This document shows positions 25,601-37,600 of a stretch of 64,000 bases of DNA, piece after piece. The number at the start of each line of letters is the position of its first letter. The stretch's first letter is position 1. The stretch spans positions 42,253,098 through 42,317,097 of the forward strand of contig JARZZO010000001.1 of NCBI GenBank assembly GCA_030544215.1, written 5' to 3'. Position numbers and translations under genes: made by a program. Source of the stretch: Zantedeschia hybrid cultivar (taxonomy: Eukaryota; Streptophyta; Magnoliopsida; Alismatales; Araceae). Below the pieces are notes generated by a model. That model was not told the DNA's origin, did not search any database, and saw only the letters and a list, made by a program, of their open reading frames with translations.

Positions 25601-28600
25601 TGTCAGAGACTAGTGATGACCAAGTGACTTCTGAGGATTCTATGCACATTGTGTTGCTCTCGCCTTCCACGGCTAGGGGGGACCCTGGCAGCCCTACTTC
25701 TACCTTATGAGAGCTCTGTCGAAGTCCTATGACACATGTTTTCCCATTATCAGAGGTTCTTGACGATGAGGCGGCTTCCAAGGATTCTGCACACACTGTA
25801 TTACTATCTCCCTCATCCTTCAACTCGATGATGCCTACTGGGATGGTTGGGAAGGGCCTAAGACTCCCTCTTCAGCTATGCCTGCCGCTTCTGTGTCAGG
25901 TCTGTAATTTTTATTTTCAGTTCATCTAGTTCTTCCTCCCCCCTTTTTTACTATGTTGCACATGACGATCTGTCATTTTTCTTCTTTTGACAATTGAGGT
26001 GGTTGAGGATACTTCCGCAGAGTATACCCTCAATATGACAGTGATTCGAGACGAGATTGCTACTCTCACGGGGATGGTGGCTTCCCTGGCAGCAAGCAAT
26101 CATGTTGTCCAGAACCAGATAGATACTACTCCTCTGCTTTGGAGGGGAAGAAGTCATGCCTGGCTGCCTTACGCCTCCAAATGTAACTCTTGGAAGAATC
26201 AGTGAAGGAAGACACTCGCTTCTCGACCACTCTCACTCATCATCTGGACGAGCTCTGTGCCTAGCACCTCGAATCCATGCATAAGATCGCAGTCCTTCGA
26301 CTTTTGGTGGATGACCCCCAGTCACCTCCTGGAGATTATGTGTCGCCGCGGCGACAAGATTGACTTTTGTACACTTTGGTATCTTTGAGCTACCCAGAGG
26401 GCTTGTCTCGGGCACCATGTTATTGTAGTATGTTACAAATGTTCTTCTAAAGACATACTCCTGCCATTCTTCTTGTTGCAAAAATGATGAGAGGATAACT
26501 TCTCCCTCTTCCTCCTCCTTTCTTCTTCTTCTTTTTTTAGAAGGAACTTGTTTCCCCACAGGTCAAATTTGGAGAGTTTTGAATAGTCGCCGAATTAGGC
26601 GCGAGTCTCCCCGTAGTCATTATTTTGGATGGTATCCCGTGATCCAAATTTTCAAAGTATCTAGACACAATGACTCCGACGGGATTAGGGTCTTCTTCGA
26701 CTTTTCAAGGATATAACGGCTCCTTGCGGCCATGAACTTAGGGTCTTCAAGGGAATAAGGACTCCAAGTAACCATGCACTTTTGGAGTCTTCAAAGGGGT
26801 AAAAGTTCTAAGTAGTCATGAACTTTGAGTTTTCAAGGGGGTAAAGGCTCCGAGTAGCCATGCATTTTTTTGTGTTTGTTTATAAGAATTTTCTTGGTGG
26901 GGCAAGGGATTTTGAACGGGGAGTATTTTGCGTCCCTTTTTTTTTAATCTTATCAGGTGAGAAATTAAGTTTTTTCCACTGCTTTACCGAGTCGGGAAGA
27001 TGTTGTCATCATCGCCTCAATCGTAGCCCTTTATTGAAAGTCTTCGTGTCACCTACTAATATAAAGTGACATAAAGGTTTTCTCGTCATTGACGATTCTG
27101 ACATCCTCCCTGGGTAAGGATGTGGAAAAACTCAATCTCTACCTGAAATGGGCCGAGAGAGTTTTCCCCCACCGGGATATGACTTCTTCTTTTCTTTTCG
27201 TTCTTTTTCCTTTTTCTCTTTTTTTTTTTTCCCTTTCCTCCTCTTCACCTTCTCTTCTCTTCTCTTCTCGCTTTTTTCCTTCGAGTATTTCCTTCTTTCT
27301 TCCCTTTTTTTGTCATATCCCAATGGGTTGGATTCTTCTTTTTCTTCCTTTTTCTTTTTATTTTTTAAACCAACTTCAATGTCCTTTTGGGTTTTCGCCA
27401 AAGCTAACCCCTTCTTACTTTTGCATGTTTGCCCTTGTGGGTTTTCACACAGTAAGGCTTTTCATTTTTACCTAAGGTGCCGTTGCGAGTTTTCACCTCA
27501 GCCAGGTTAAAGACATTTTTACCCTTAATTAGTTCATTTTGATGGGAGAACCAATTAAGTCTATTAGGACACCTCATTTTTAAGCCATTTCTTCCTCTCT
27601 CTCTCTCTTTTAACAGTGACTAGGTTTTGTTCCTTTTGGGTTGGTAGGGAATTATGACTTCCCTAAGGGCCAAGTTGGTGGGATTTTAAGGGAGGCCTCA
27701 GGCAAAACTCGTAGTAACGAAGTTTCCAATAAATGTGGTGACTCCGGTGGGACTAGGGATTTGATCTTTGCTGGAACAAAAGCTTTCAGGTAACCAAGGG
27801 ACTTACGTTTTGTGAGGGGATATCACGACTTCTGAGGGCCGAGCATGTTCGTGAACTTCGGGATATAACAGCTCCGAGGCCGAGGGTATTTGTGAACTTT
27901 GAGACACAACGGCTCCTGGGGCCGAGGGTATTTATGAACTTCAGGATACAACGGCTCCCGGGGCCGAAGGTCTTTGTGAACTTTGAGATACAACAGATCC
28001 CAAGGCCGAGAGTATTTGTGAACTTCGGGATACAACGGCTCCCGAGGCCGAGGGTATTTGTGAACTTTAGGATAGATCTTCCAGTGGGACAGAGAGTCTC
28101 GATCTGGTGGAACATCCTTCTTTTTCTCCTTCTTTTTTCAACTAACTTTAGTGCCTTTTTAGGTTTTCACCTAAGCTAGCCCCTTCTTACTTTTTCCTGG
28201 ACGCTCTTACGGATTTTCGCACAGTAGGGTTTTCCATTTTTGCCTGAGAGACCCTTGCGAGATTTCACCTTAGCCAGATTTAAGACCTTTTTGCCCGTAA
28301 CTGGCTCTCTTTTTGACAAGTGAACCAATTAAGTCTGTCAGGGCATCTCATTTTTAAGCCTCCCCCCCCCTTTTTTTATGAATTCTTCGGTTGTAGATTT
28401 TCAGGAAGTTCGTGTTCCGGAGCATAATACAATTTCATGTGGTGCCCGTTCAACAGAGGAAATGCCATATTCCCTTTTTCATCAACTAATTTGTAGGCGC
28501 CCCCTTCGTACACCTTGCTGACCATAAAGGACCCTATCTAATTAGGCTTGAACTTGTTCTCAAGACGGGAGGCCACACATCTTTTTGATATTCCCTTTTT

Positions 28601-31600
28601 CATCAACTAATTTGTAGGCGCCCCCTTCGTACACCTTGCTGACCATAAAGGACCCTATCTAATTAGGCTTGAACTTGTTCTCGAGACGGGAGGCCACACA
28701 TCTTTTTGTTTGACCATGAGCATGTCACCTTTCTTGAATACTCTTTCCTTTACCAGCTTGTCAAAAGTCCTGGACATCCGAACCTAATAGACTTGCAGGC
28801 ATTGATAAGTCGCCAATCTTTCCCCTTCGAGGTCTGCCAGCTCCTCATAGCACCTTTGTGCTTCATTTTGATCACCTTCTTGTCATTCATAATGTAAAGC
28901 TACCCTATAGAAAGCCAACTCAATTTCAATTGAAACTATTGCCTCTGCCCTATAGATCAGGGAATATGGTGAGTAGTCCGTAGGGGTTTTGTAGATCGTA
29001 TGGTAGGCCCATAGTGCTTCATGCATCTTTTCATCCCAATTGCACTTTTGCCCCTCGCTGATCTTCATCAGCAGCTTACAAAATGTCTTATTAAAGGCTT
29101 CAGTCATACTATTGGCCTTAGGGTAGTAGATTGAAGATGCATTCCACTCAATGTGGAATTTAGCTCCCAATCTATAGATTGTCTGGTTCTTAAATGGGGT
29201 ACCATTATCTGAAGTGATTCGACTGGGCGTCCCAAACCTGTATATGATATTGTGCCGAACGAAACGTGACACTATTTCACCTATGATTTTCTTCAGCAGG
29301 ATGGCCTCTGCCCAACACGTGAAATATTCTGTAGCGGCCAAAATGTATTTACACCCTCTTGCCTCTTGACGAAGGTGGGAATGGGCCTACCATATCCATA
29401 CCCGATGGGCAAAAGGCCATGTAGGGGCCGTAGGATGTAACTGGTTTGGAGGCCTTCTAGGGATTAGTCCAAAAGCGTAGCATTGTGGGCAGCTCTTGAC
29501 AATCTTGTCACAATCTGCATACATCATTGGCCAGAAGAAATCCTTGTTTTTTATGTCGATCTCCATTTTCAGGCCTAACTGACCCCAGAGTGAACTTCTT
29601 TTATTATCTTTCGAGCCTCTTTTGGTGAAAGACACCTTAAGAAGACCGCATTTTTTATCTTCAGGGACCAGCCGGTATAGGACCCCACCAATTAGCCTGT
29701 AGGACACTGGTTTACGTAATAGTTGGACCCTTTCAACTTTATCATCTAGGAGCCAACCTTCCTTGATTTTAATTATGGGAATCCGCTAGTCATCTTCTTC
29801 CACTTCTTCTATAAAGTTGACTTTGCATATTGTTAAGTTGTCTTCTTCATTTAGAGAGCTTAGGAAGTCTCCTATCTTTCACAAAGATTTTAGCCTAGCC
29901 TACTGGTGACAACTTTAGAGCGGCGGCTAGTTTGGCAAGGACATCGGCCTGAGCATTCTACCCCCTTTCGACATGTTCTATTCGGAAAGTATAAAATCTT
30001 TCGCTTAATTTTACAGCAGCAGCATGATAGGCTATCAATTCTGATCCCGAGGACCTACCTAATGACAAGGAGGGAATCTCCATATTCTTGGATAGACCGG
30101 GCACTAATTTCCAGGGCGATTACTAACCCCACTATCAAAGTTTCATATTCTACTTCATTGTTTGTCAAGGATTTTGTGAGTGCACGAATGGTGTAACACG
30201 CCACCCTTAGGAGTGACTAGGACGAGACCCGCTCCAACTCGAGTTATTAGTGTCATCCGGCATGGTGGCAGTCTTCGATGCCCCATCGAAGTATAATTGA
30301 CACATTTTAATTTCTGCTTGTTGCACTTCCACTGCTTCTTGTGCCGACAACACCTCTTCGTCTGACAATTCACTGCGCAGAGGAGAATCTTCGGGAATGG
30401 GATGAGCTGCCAAGAATTCGGCCATACCTTACCCCTTAATTGCTTTTTAAGGCACGAATATGATATCGAACTCTATGAGGAGTAAGGCCCACTTCCCCAG
30501 GCTCACTGACAGTGCGGACTACTTGAGGAGGAACTTCAATGGATTATACCGTGATATCAACTGAACTTTTTTGCCAAGAGATAGTGCCTCAACTTCTTCA
30601 CAGTAAACACCAAGGCCAAACACATTTTCTCCATCGGGGAGTACCGGTGCTCAGGACCCACCAACATTCTGCTTAACTAGTATAAGGGTTGTTCCTTCCC
30701 GTCTTCATTCTCTTGGGCGAGCAACGCCCCCAATGAAGCGTTCATGGAGACAATGTATAGGATTAGAGGCTTGCCTTTTACCGTCCCCCCCAGCACCGGT
30801 GGCTTAAAGAGGTACACTTTGATCTTGTACAGGGCATATTGGCATTCCTCGTCCCATCCAAAAGGTGCCCCATTCTTTGTCAGCTTCGAGAACAGTTGAC
30901 ATCTTCCCAATAGGTTGGAAATAAACCTTCTTATGTAGGCTAACCTGTCTTGCAAAGATCTGAGCTCGGTCAGGTTCCTAAAATGAGGTAACTCCCGGAT
31001 AGCTTTAATCTTGTCGGGGTCGATTTCTATGCCTTGGTATCTGACCACAACATTGAGGAATTTGCCACTGGACACACTAAAGGTACACTTCATGGGATTC
31101 ATCTTCAAATGGTACTGTCGAAACCTCTCGAACACTCTTCAGAGGTCCACCAGATGGTCTTCTTTTCTTTCAGATTTTACAACCAGGTCGTCAACATAGC
31201 ACTAAATCAGGTTATGGAGCATCTCATCGAATATCTTCGTCATGACCCTCTAATAGGTGGCGCCAGCATTCTTGAGTCCAAAGGGCATTTGCTTGTAATT
31301 GAATATACCCTTCGGGGTTTTAAAGGCTGTAAAGTTCTTGTCTTTAATGGCTATCCTGATTTGATTATAACTCGACGACCCATCTATGAAGGATAATGCC
31401 TCAAAACCTGTAGTGACATCTACCATTGTTTCTGTGATCGACAGTGGGAAGTCATCTTCAGGGTATGCCTTATTCAAGTCTCGGAAGTCGATACAGACTC
31501 GGACTTGACCATTCTTCTTTTTTACTGGCACAATATTGGCCAGCAACACTGGATATATACGTTCTTCGATGAAGTCAACTTCTGCATTCACCTTCACTAC

Positions 31601-34600
31601 CAATTCTGGGCACATTCGTCTTTAGGGTGCTTTATAGGCTTAGCGTCAGGCAGAATGGACAACTCATGCTCTGGCACTGAGGGGTCTAGGCAAGGCATTT
31701 CTTTGTAGTTCTAGGCAAAACAGCCTCTATGCTCCAAGAGCAATTATGTATATATATGTTTTTCTTCCTCTTTCAACAATGCACTAAGGAAGATCGGACG
31801 TGGATCTCCCCGCCCACCTAGGTTGATTTCCACCAATTCATCGATTGTAGCTTGTTCGTCGTCTTCCATTTCTCGTGGAGTTGGCTAAATGTCTACAAAG
31901 TCTTTCTCTTCATTAATGTCGGCAACATACACTTCATGCCAAACTGACTCTTCCTCCATAAGACTAGATCCCACCAGAGAGGCTAACTGTAGTGATTCTT
32001 CTTCCGGGGAAGCTACTTGGTTAACTTGTGTACTCTTTTATTGAAGACGTATGGGGCTTCCTCCCTCTTCACTGTTAGCTTCAGGACGCTCCTCCAATGC
32101 TTAAGGGAGTTTTTCTAGAGAAGGCTTCTGTTTACAGGCGAGATTTGAGCCAACCACAATGGATTCTGGAGAAAATATGACTTCTTCCTCTTCCCCTCAT
32201 GAACTGTCAAATCTTGCTTCTGAGGTCTACCCTTCTGCTTCAAATGATGACATGCTCACCATATTGACTGCATAGTGGACAGAAGGACCACGACGTCGTC
32301 CGTAACCCAGACCCCTCCGATCTTGCTTGGAAAAGGGAGGTTGCCCCCTCACTTAAGTTGGGTACCACAATTCTTGGAAGAATTTTCTTCTTGTTGCACT
32401 TTGCTTTTCTGGAATCTTTTGATGTCGGCACATCTTCTTGATGTATTAGGGCATAACATCTAGTTCTGGGATTTCCTCTTCGACTTCTTGTCAAGGGACT
32501 TTCAACTCGAAATCATCCACTAGAGAATTTTCAGGCACCAAATCTCCCTTGTAAACGACAATCCACCAATCATCTTTGTGGGGCAAAATGAAGGTTTTCA
32601 ACTCTTCCACTGTGTGAACTTCTCTTTGAGAGACCAACTTCATTAAATTGGGAGTCATGCATGCACTCGCCTCCACCCCTTTACTAATGAAGTTAATGAC
32701 GGGCCTCCCGTATTTAACAAGGCCCTTCGGCTTCCATCTGAACCTCTCAGCCTTGGCTTCATTTATGGTTATGCCTCCTCCTCCATCAGAGAGCTCTTTT
32801 ACCACCTGTTTTCCCTCGCGACGGCTTTCACCAGTTGCCAGGTCCATTGCTTCGTCAAAATATAATTGTGCACCCGCATGATGGCAATTATAGGCTTTGA
32901 ACGGCTCTCGTTCGGCAAAGATCCGGTGTTGCTCGTCGCCTTTGGTGTATTTGATACATTGATGGAGGGTGGAGGGGATAACCCAATTCTTGTGTAGCCA
33001 AGGCCTCCCCAGGAGCGCCTTGAAAGATGTATTGGGTCTACAATGAGGAATGACACATGAGTCATCCAATCATCTAAAGTCAACTCCACATCCACTCGCC
33101 TCAGAGCCTCCTCCGCATCTTGATTGAAATTTGATATAGTACCCTTGTACTTTTTTCATATATGGTGTGAGGTATAAAACCTAGAAAGTTTTGAACGGCA
33201 CGATATTGACGGTGGACCCCGAATCTATCAAGGGCCGATCTACCTCTCGTCCATTGATTTGGCCTCTCATATATAGTGGCCTATTATAGTAGGGATAGGA
33301 CAGCAACATGTCTTCTTCAGTGAAAGTCATTGTGGCTTCGTACACCGTGTATAATTCGGCACAGATCTCGACCATGTGGACTTCATAGGCTTCTCGGTCT
33401 TGAAGGACAGTGATTAGCGCTTCCTTTAGCTCTTTACTCTGGGAGATGGCTTCTCAGATGCTAAGGCCTGCCGGCATCCTTTTCATGGTTTGCAAGATAT
33501 TCCGATCCGCTCTTGCACGAGCCTTCTTACTGGTTTGCATTATCTCAGTTGTGCTCTTCAGAGCTTCAATCAATGCCTTCTGTTGTTTTGATTCTTCTGG
33601 AGCTTCTTCAGTTAGAGCCTCCTTCTCTTAGGAGTCAACTCTCAGGCCTTCATCGAACAGACATGCCAAGGCCTCTATATCTTTTGCAACGTCAGGCTGC
33701 GCCGAAGGACCTGCTTCTTCGGGATTTGTTGCGGGACCTAACTCTTTAGACTACTGTGCATCCTCTCCTTCATCTGACGAGGGGTAAAAGTAGACATTTC
33801 CTCTCACTTCTAGCTCGGAGGCTGGCTTCGAGATCTCTCCCCTAAAGTGTATCACTTTTATCTTAGCTCGCGACACTCTTGCCTCTACCACGACCATCAT
33901 CGTGGCCTCTATCTTGGCCACTTCCCCGGTTCTGCGAGTTGCCTCTTCTTTGATATGTCACCAAGGGCCTTCTGGATCTGGATGATACACACCTTATCTC
34001 GTCATCGAGAGGACCGGCTCCAGCTCGGAACTACATCGAGGTCATATTACAGGAGAATGATTGGAATTGTTTTTCTAACTTTTCTACAATCACGTCCCCC
34101 TCCCAGAATGCAGCAGCTTCATCATCTGAGAAGGCTTCTTTACATGTATTCCACATATACTAATGGAGCTATAACAGCCAACTTCTTAACCGTGATTTCT
34201 TCTCAATTTCTTCCCAGGACATGTATTCGTCCAGTGGCACACTCTTTACTGGGCATCCTTGCTCATATTCTTCTAATTCATCAATAATCTTTTGTAGTTT
34301 CTGCAGAGGTGTTATCTCTTTCGACACCATCACTGAGTTGGTCTGGGCCTCTTTCTTCTTTAGTTTCCTTTTCTCATTCTTCTTTCTAATTTTCATCTAC
34401 TTCTTGGCTGCTTCTTTAACAAGGCGGGATTGAGCCATCATTTCTGGAGGCGGGGCCTTGCGAATGAAGGCTTTTCCCTTTTTTCTCTTTTACCCCTGAT
34501 GCATGCGCATGCTCCACCCTCTTCTCTGGACTAAAGTCCATTGTTGTTGTAGTTGGTTGCAGTCGAAGGTTGCCTTAATAGCCTGCTCTACTACAGTGTC

Positions 34601-37600
34601 TGGAAACATTTGGAATTCACCAAAAATCTTCTTTTAGTCATCCCGAGAGAAATTTGATGTCGCACTTTCCTCTTCTAGGGCTCTTCGCTGCCGCTCCAGG
34701 CCTCGCTTTTCCATATCCCTTGCAATTGCTGCCACAGTATCAATAGTGGCTTCAGTACGAGAAGTGAGAGGCCTGTTCAGGACTATTCCCCCATATTGAT
34801 GTAGGGGCTCTTCTTCAAACTTGGGGCTAACCCCTTTGCCGACCAGTGCTACTTCATTCTTCCCAACATTCGTATGCAACACATTAACTGTATAAGTGGT
34901 GACACTTCGGTTGTGAGGCCGTAGAGGATTCACCAAATATTTTCCTATGTTTATCTCCCCACTTCAAATTAACTTCTCTACCTCATCTTTGAATGCAATG
35001 CACTGCTCGATTGCGTGGCCAATAGAGCGGTGATATGGGCAGTAACGAGGCATGTCTTTCTCATACATTTCTTCTTGCTTCTTGGACTTCGGCAAGATCA
35101 TCACCTTCTGGCCCAAGCACAATTTGAAGAGTTCTCGGGTCTTCTCCTTCAGAAAGGAATATTCTTTCATGAGCTTCTCCCCGAGGGATGTGCTACATTC
35201 AATTCTTATCCTCCCTTCTTCTTTACTTGCTTCCCTTACTGGCTTTTTTCAATCATCACAATATCTTTAGGATTGTCATTGCAATAATTGCACCACTTTC
35301 TTCTGGGAAATACTCGTTCCTTGTATTGTGCCTCGGGCTTCTTGTTCAAGTCGATCACTTGTTTACCTTTTCTGCATTGATATTCTGACTCTGACTCTTC
35401 GAACGAGATGGATCGACGGACCCTCTTCTCCGCCAGGACCTCGGCCAACTGCTTTGAGAGCTCTTCCACCTTATGTGTCAAGGCTGCTGCTTGTTGAAAC
35501 AGTTGTCCCAGGCCGACTTGAATTTTTTCTAGCATATCTATGGTGGGATCCTCAGACAGGGGTGTTGTCAGCGTGTAGGTTGGCGTCGCCGGGGTATAAG
35601 TGGGTATGGCCTCTCGCTCTGGAGAGGAATTCATGTCTTCTTCTAAATCATCCCAAAATGAACCTTCATTCATGTGAACAACGTTTACTACAAACGTTTG
35701 TCTTGGCTTCTGGTGCGGTTGGGGTGGACTCACAAAGTATTTTTCCATTTCTATTACCCTTCCTGAATGAGTTTCTTAATCTCATCCTTGCAGAGATAAC
35801 AATCTTCTATCACATGTCCCAGCATGCGATAATATAAACAATAATTGAGATCGTTTGTCTTCCCGACTTCTGATGACCTCTTTAGTTCCGGGAGTACCAA
35901 TAGATTTGCCCGAATGCAGGTGTCGAACAGCTTCCTAATATGCTCCTTGGTGAAGGAGTATGATTTCTTCATCTTCTCGTTAAGAGACAAAGACGACATC
36001 CTGCCACCTCCCTTAGTATTAGATGTGGAGCCGTTTGCATTGGCTTTGCCTCCTGCCTTTTCTACTGTCGAGACAAAATCGACAACATTAACTTCTTTCG
36101 TATTAAAGGTCTGGGAGCCTTCCCCTTATTGAACATTACTGTCGGATTGTCTGCAAAGAACATTTCAATTTTTGATACAATGTTGTTCAACTGATCAAAG
36201 TTTTTAATATTTGCTCCAATCAACTTCTCATTGATTTCCAGCTTCAAGCTCCTCTTGCTGAGTTTTACTGCATCTTCGTGAACTGGCAGGTTATCACATT
36301 TCATGCTAAGATTTCGTCAATTCTTAATGTAGTCGATGGCAGACTCATTCTTGCCTTGCTTCAACGCCACCAGCTCGGTAATGGTAACCTTCCGTTCTGA
36401 CACCTTGAAGTGTGGTCCAGAATTTTTCTCTGCATTTCCTCCCAATTGCTAATAGAATTGGGCCTCAATTTAGCATACCATTGGAATGTTGTGCCCGTCA
36501 GCGAGGTCGAGAAGAACCTCAGTAGGTACGCTTCTTCTGTGGCCAGCTCCCCCGACTCGCTCATGTAATGGGCGATATACTCCTAGGCAGAACCTTCTCC
36601 ATCATATCTTGAAAATTTAAGGCGCTTAATGTGATTAAGGGGCAGCTTCTTGAACAGATGGTGAACTGAGAATGGCACCTTGTACAAGTCAAAAGTGCTT
36701 ATCCCGTCACATTGCTCTGCGATCTTGGCCTCAACAATTTGTTCAATCAAATGTTTCTGGTACACAACAATATCTTCTCCAGAAGCATGGGATTGTTGAG
36801 CGTTGTGATTTGATTCTTCTCTCCAATTTTCCTGTACTTCATCGGGGGTAAAATTAACTCCATGGGCCTGATTTCTTATCATTGCGGGCATAGGGACGAC
36901 CCTTGGAGGTGGAGCATTCACTTGGGGGATTTGAGCAGCCCTCTGATGCTCCTCTCACTTTTGCATGAAGCCTAGGAGTAGCGCCTTAAGTTGTTGATTT
37001 TCCTGCCTCATCTCCTCGATACTCTGAGGTTGGACTTGACTCGGCTGCTCGGGGTCACGCCCATTCTCTTGAGCGTTTACTCCATCTTCTCCTCCTCCTT
37101 CGATGGCCTAGGCACCACCATTGTAGGCTTGATCTTCTGTCATGTTCCTTTGATGTAACCAGCATCTGGCTTGCTCTACCTGACAGGTCATAGGCCCATC
37201 CCGTTGAGCCAAGTTAGCAAATTCATTCAGGTCATCTAACAGAGAAGGTTGCCGATTGTTTGAGCTGGAGGCATAACAGGTATAGACCCGGATGCTATCT
37301 TCTGTCACTTTCGTAGCTCCTCTTTTCTTTTGAGTGGTCTGGGCGGGGACACCCAACCGCTCAAATACGGAGACTCTTTAAGGAATTTGCTTCTTCGACT
37401 TGTAGGTGCCCTTCCTTTTCTGGCCTCGCAGAGAGTGAGGCCGGTTTATTGGTCCCACAGCCGGTTCTTCTTGCCTGGCAAGTTGGTGGATGATTGCTTC
37501 GCCCGTGTAGCCCTGGCCTGGTATATCTTGCGGGCTTCCTCCTTGGTAACCCACATCTTTTTCAAGTGGAGATTTCTATCTTCCAGAGAATTTCCCCCGA

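Larger units (their letters stand above)
26211..28380 (-). other. 3' untranslated region of the Tat element, repeat-rich
   Basis: Non-coding stretch between integrase and the antisense gene. Tandem repeats (26695-26868, 27847-28075) and a diverged direct repeat (27366-27584 and 28137-28360) dominate it. Low-complexity T-rich DNA at 27180-27370 yields spurious open frames. Confidence 0.7.

Noticed and set aside
27132..27510. Lys/Glu-rich or Phe/Ser-rich open frames
   Set aside because: Low-complexity T-rich sequence in the Tat 3' region.
26695..28075. CRISPR-like regularly spaced repeats
   Set aside because: Contiguous tandem repeats without unique spacers, in a plant retroelement.
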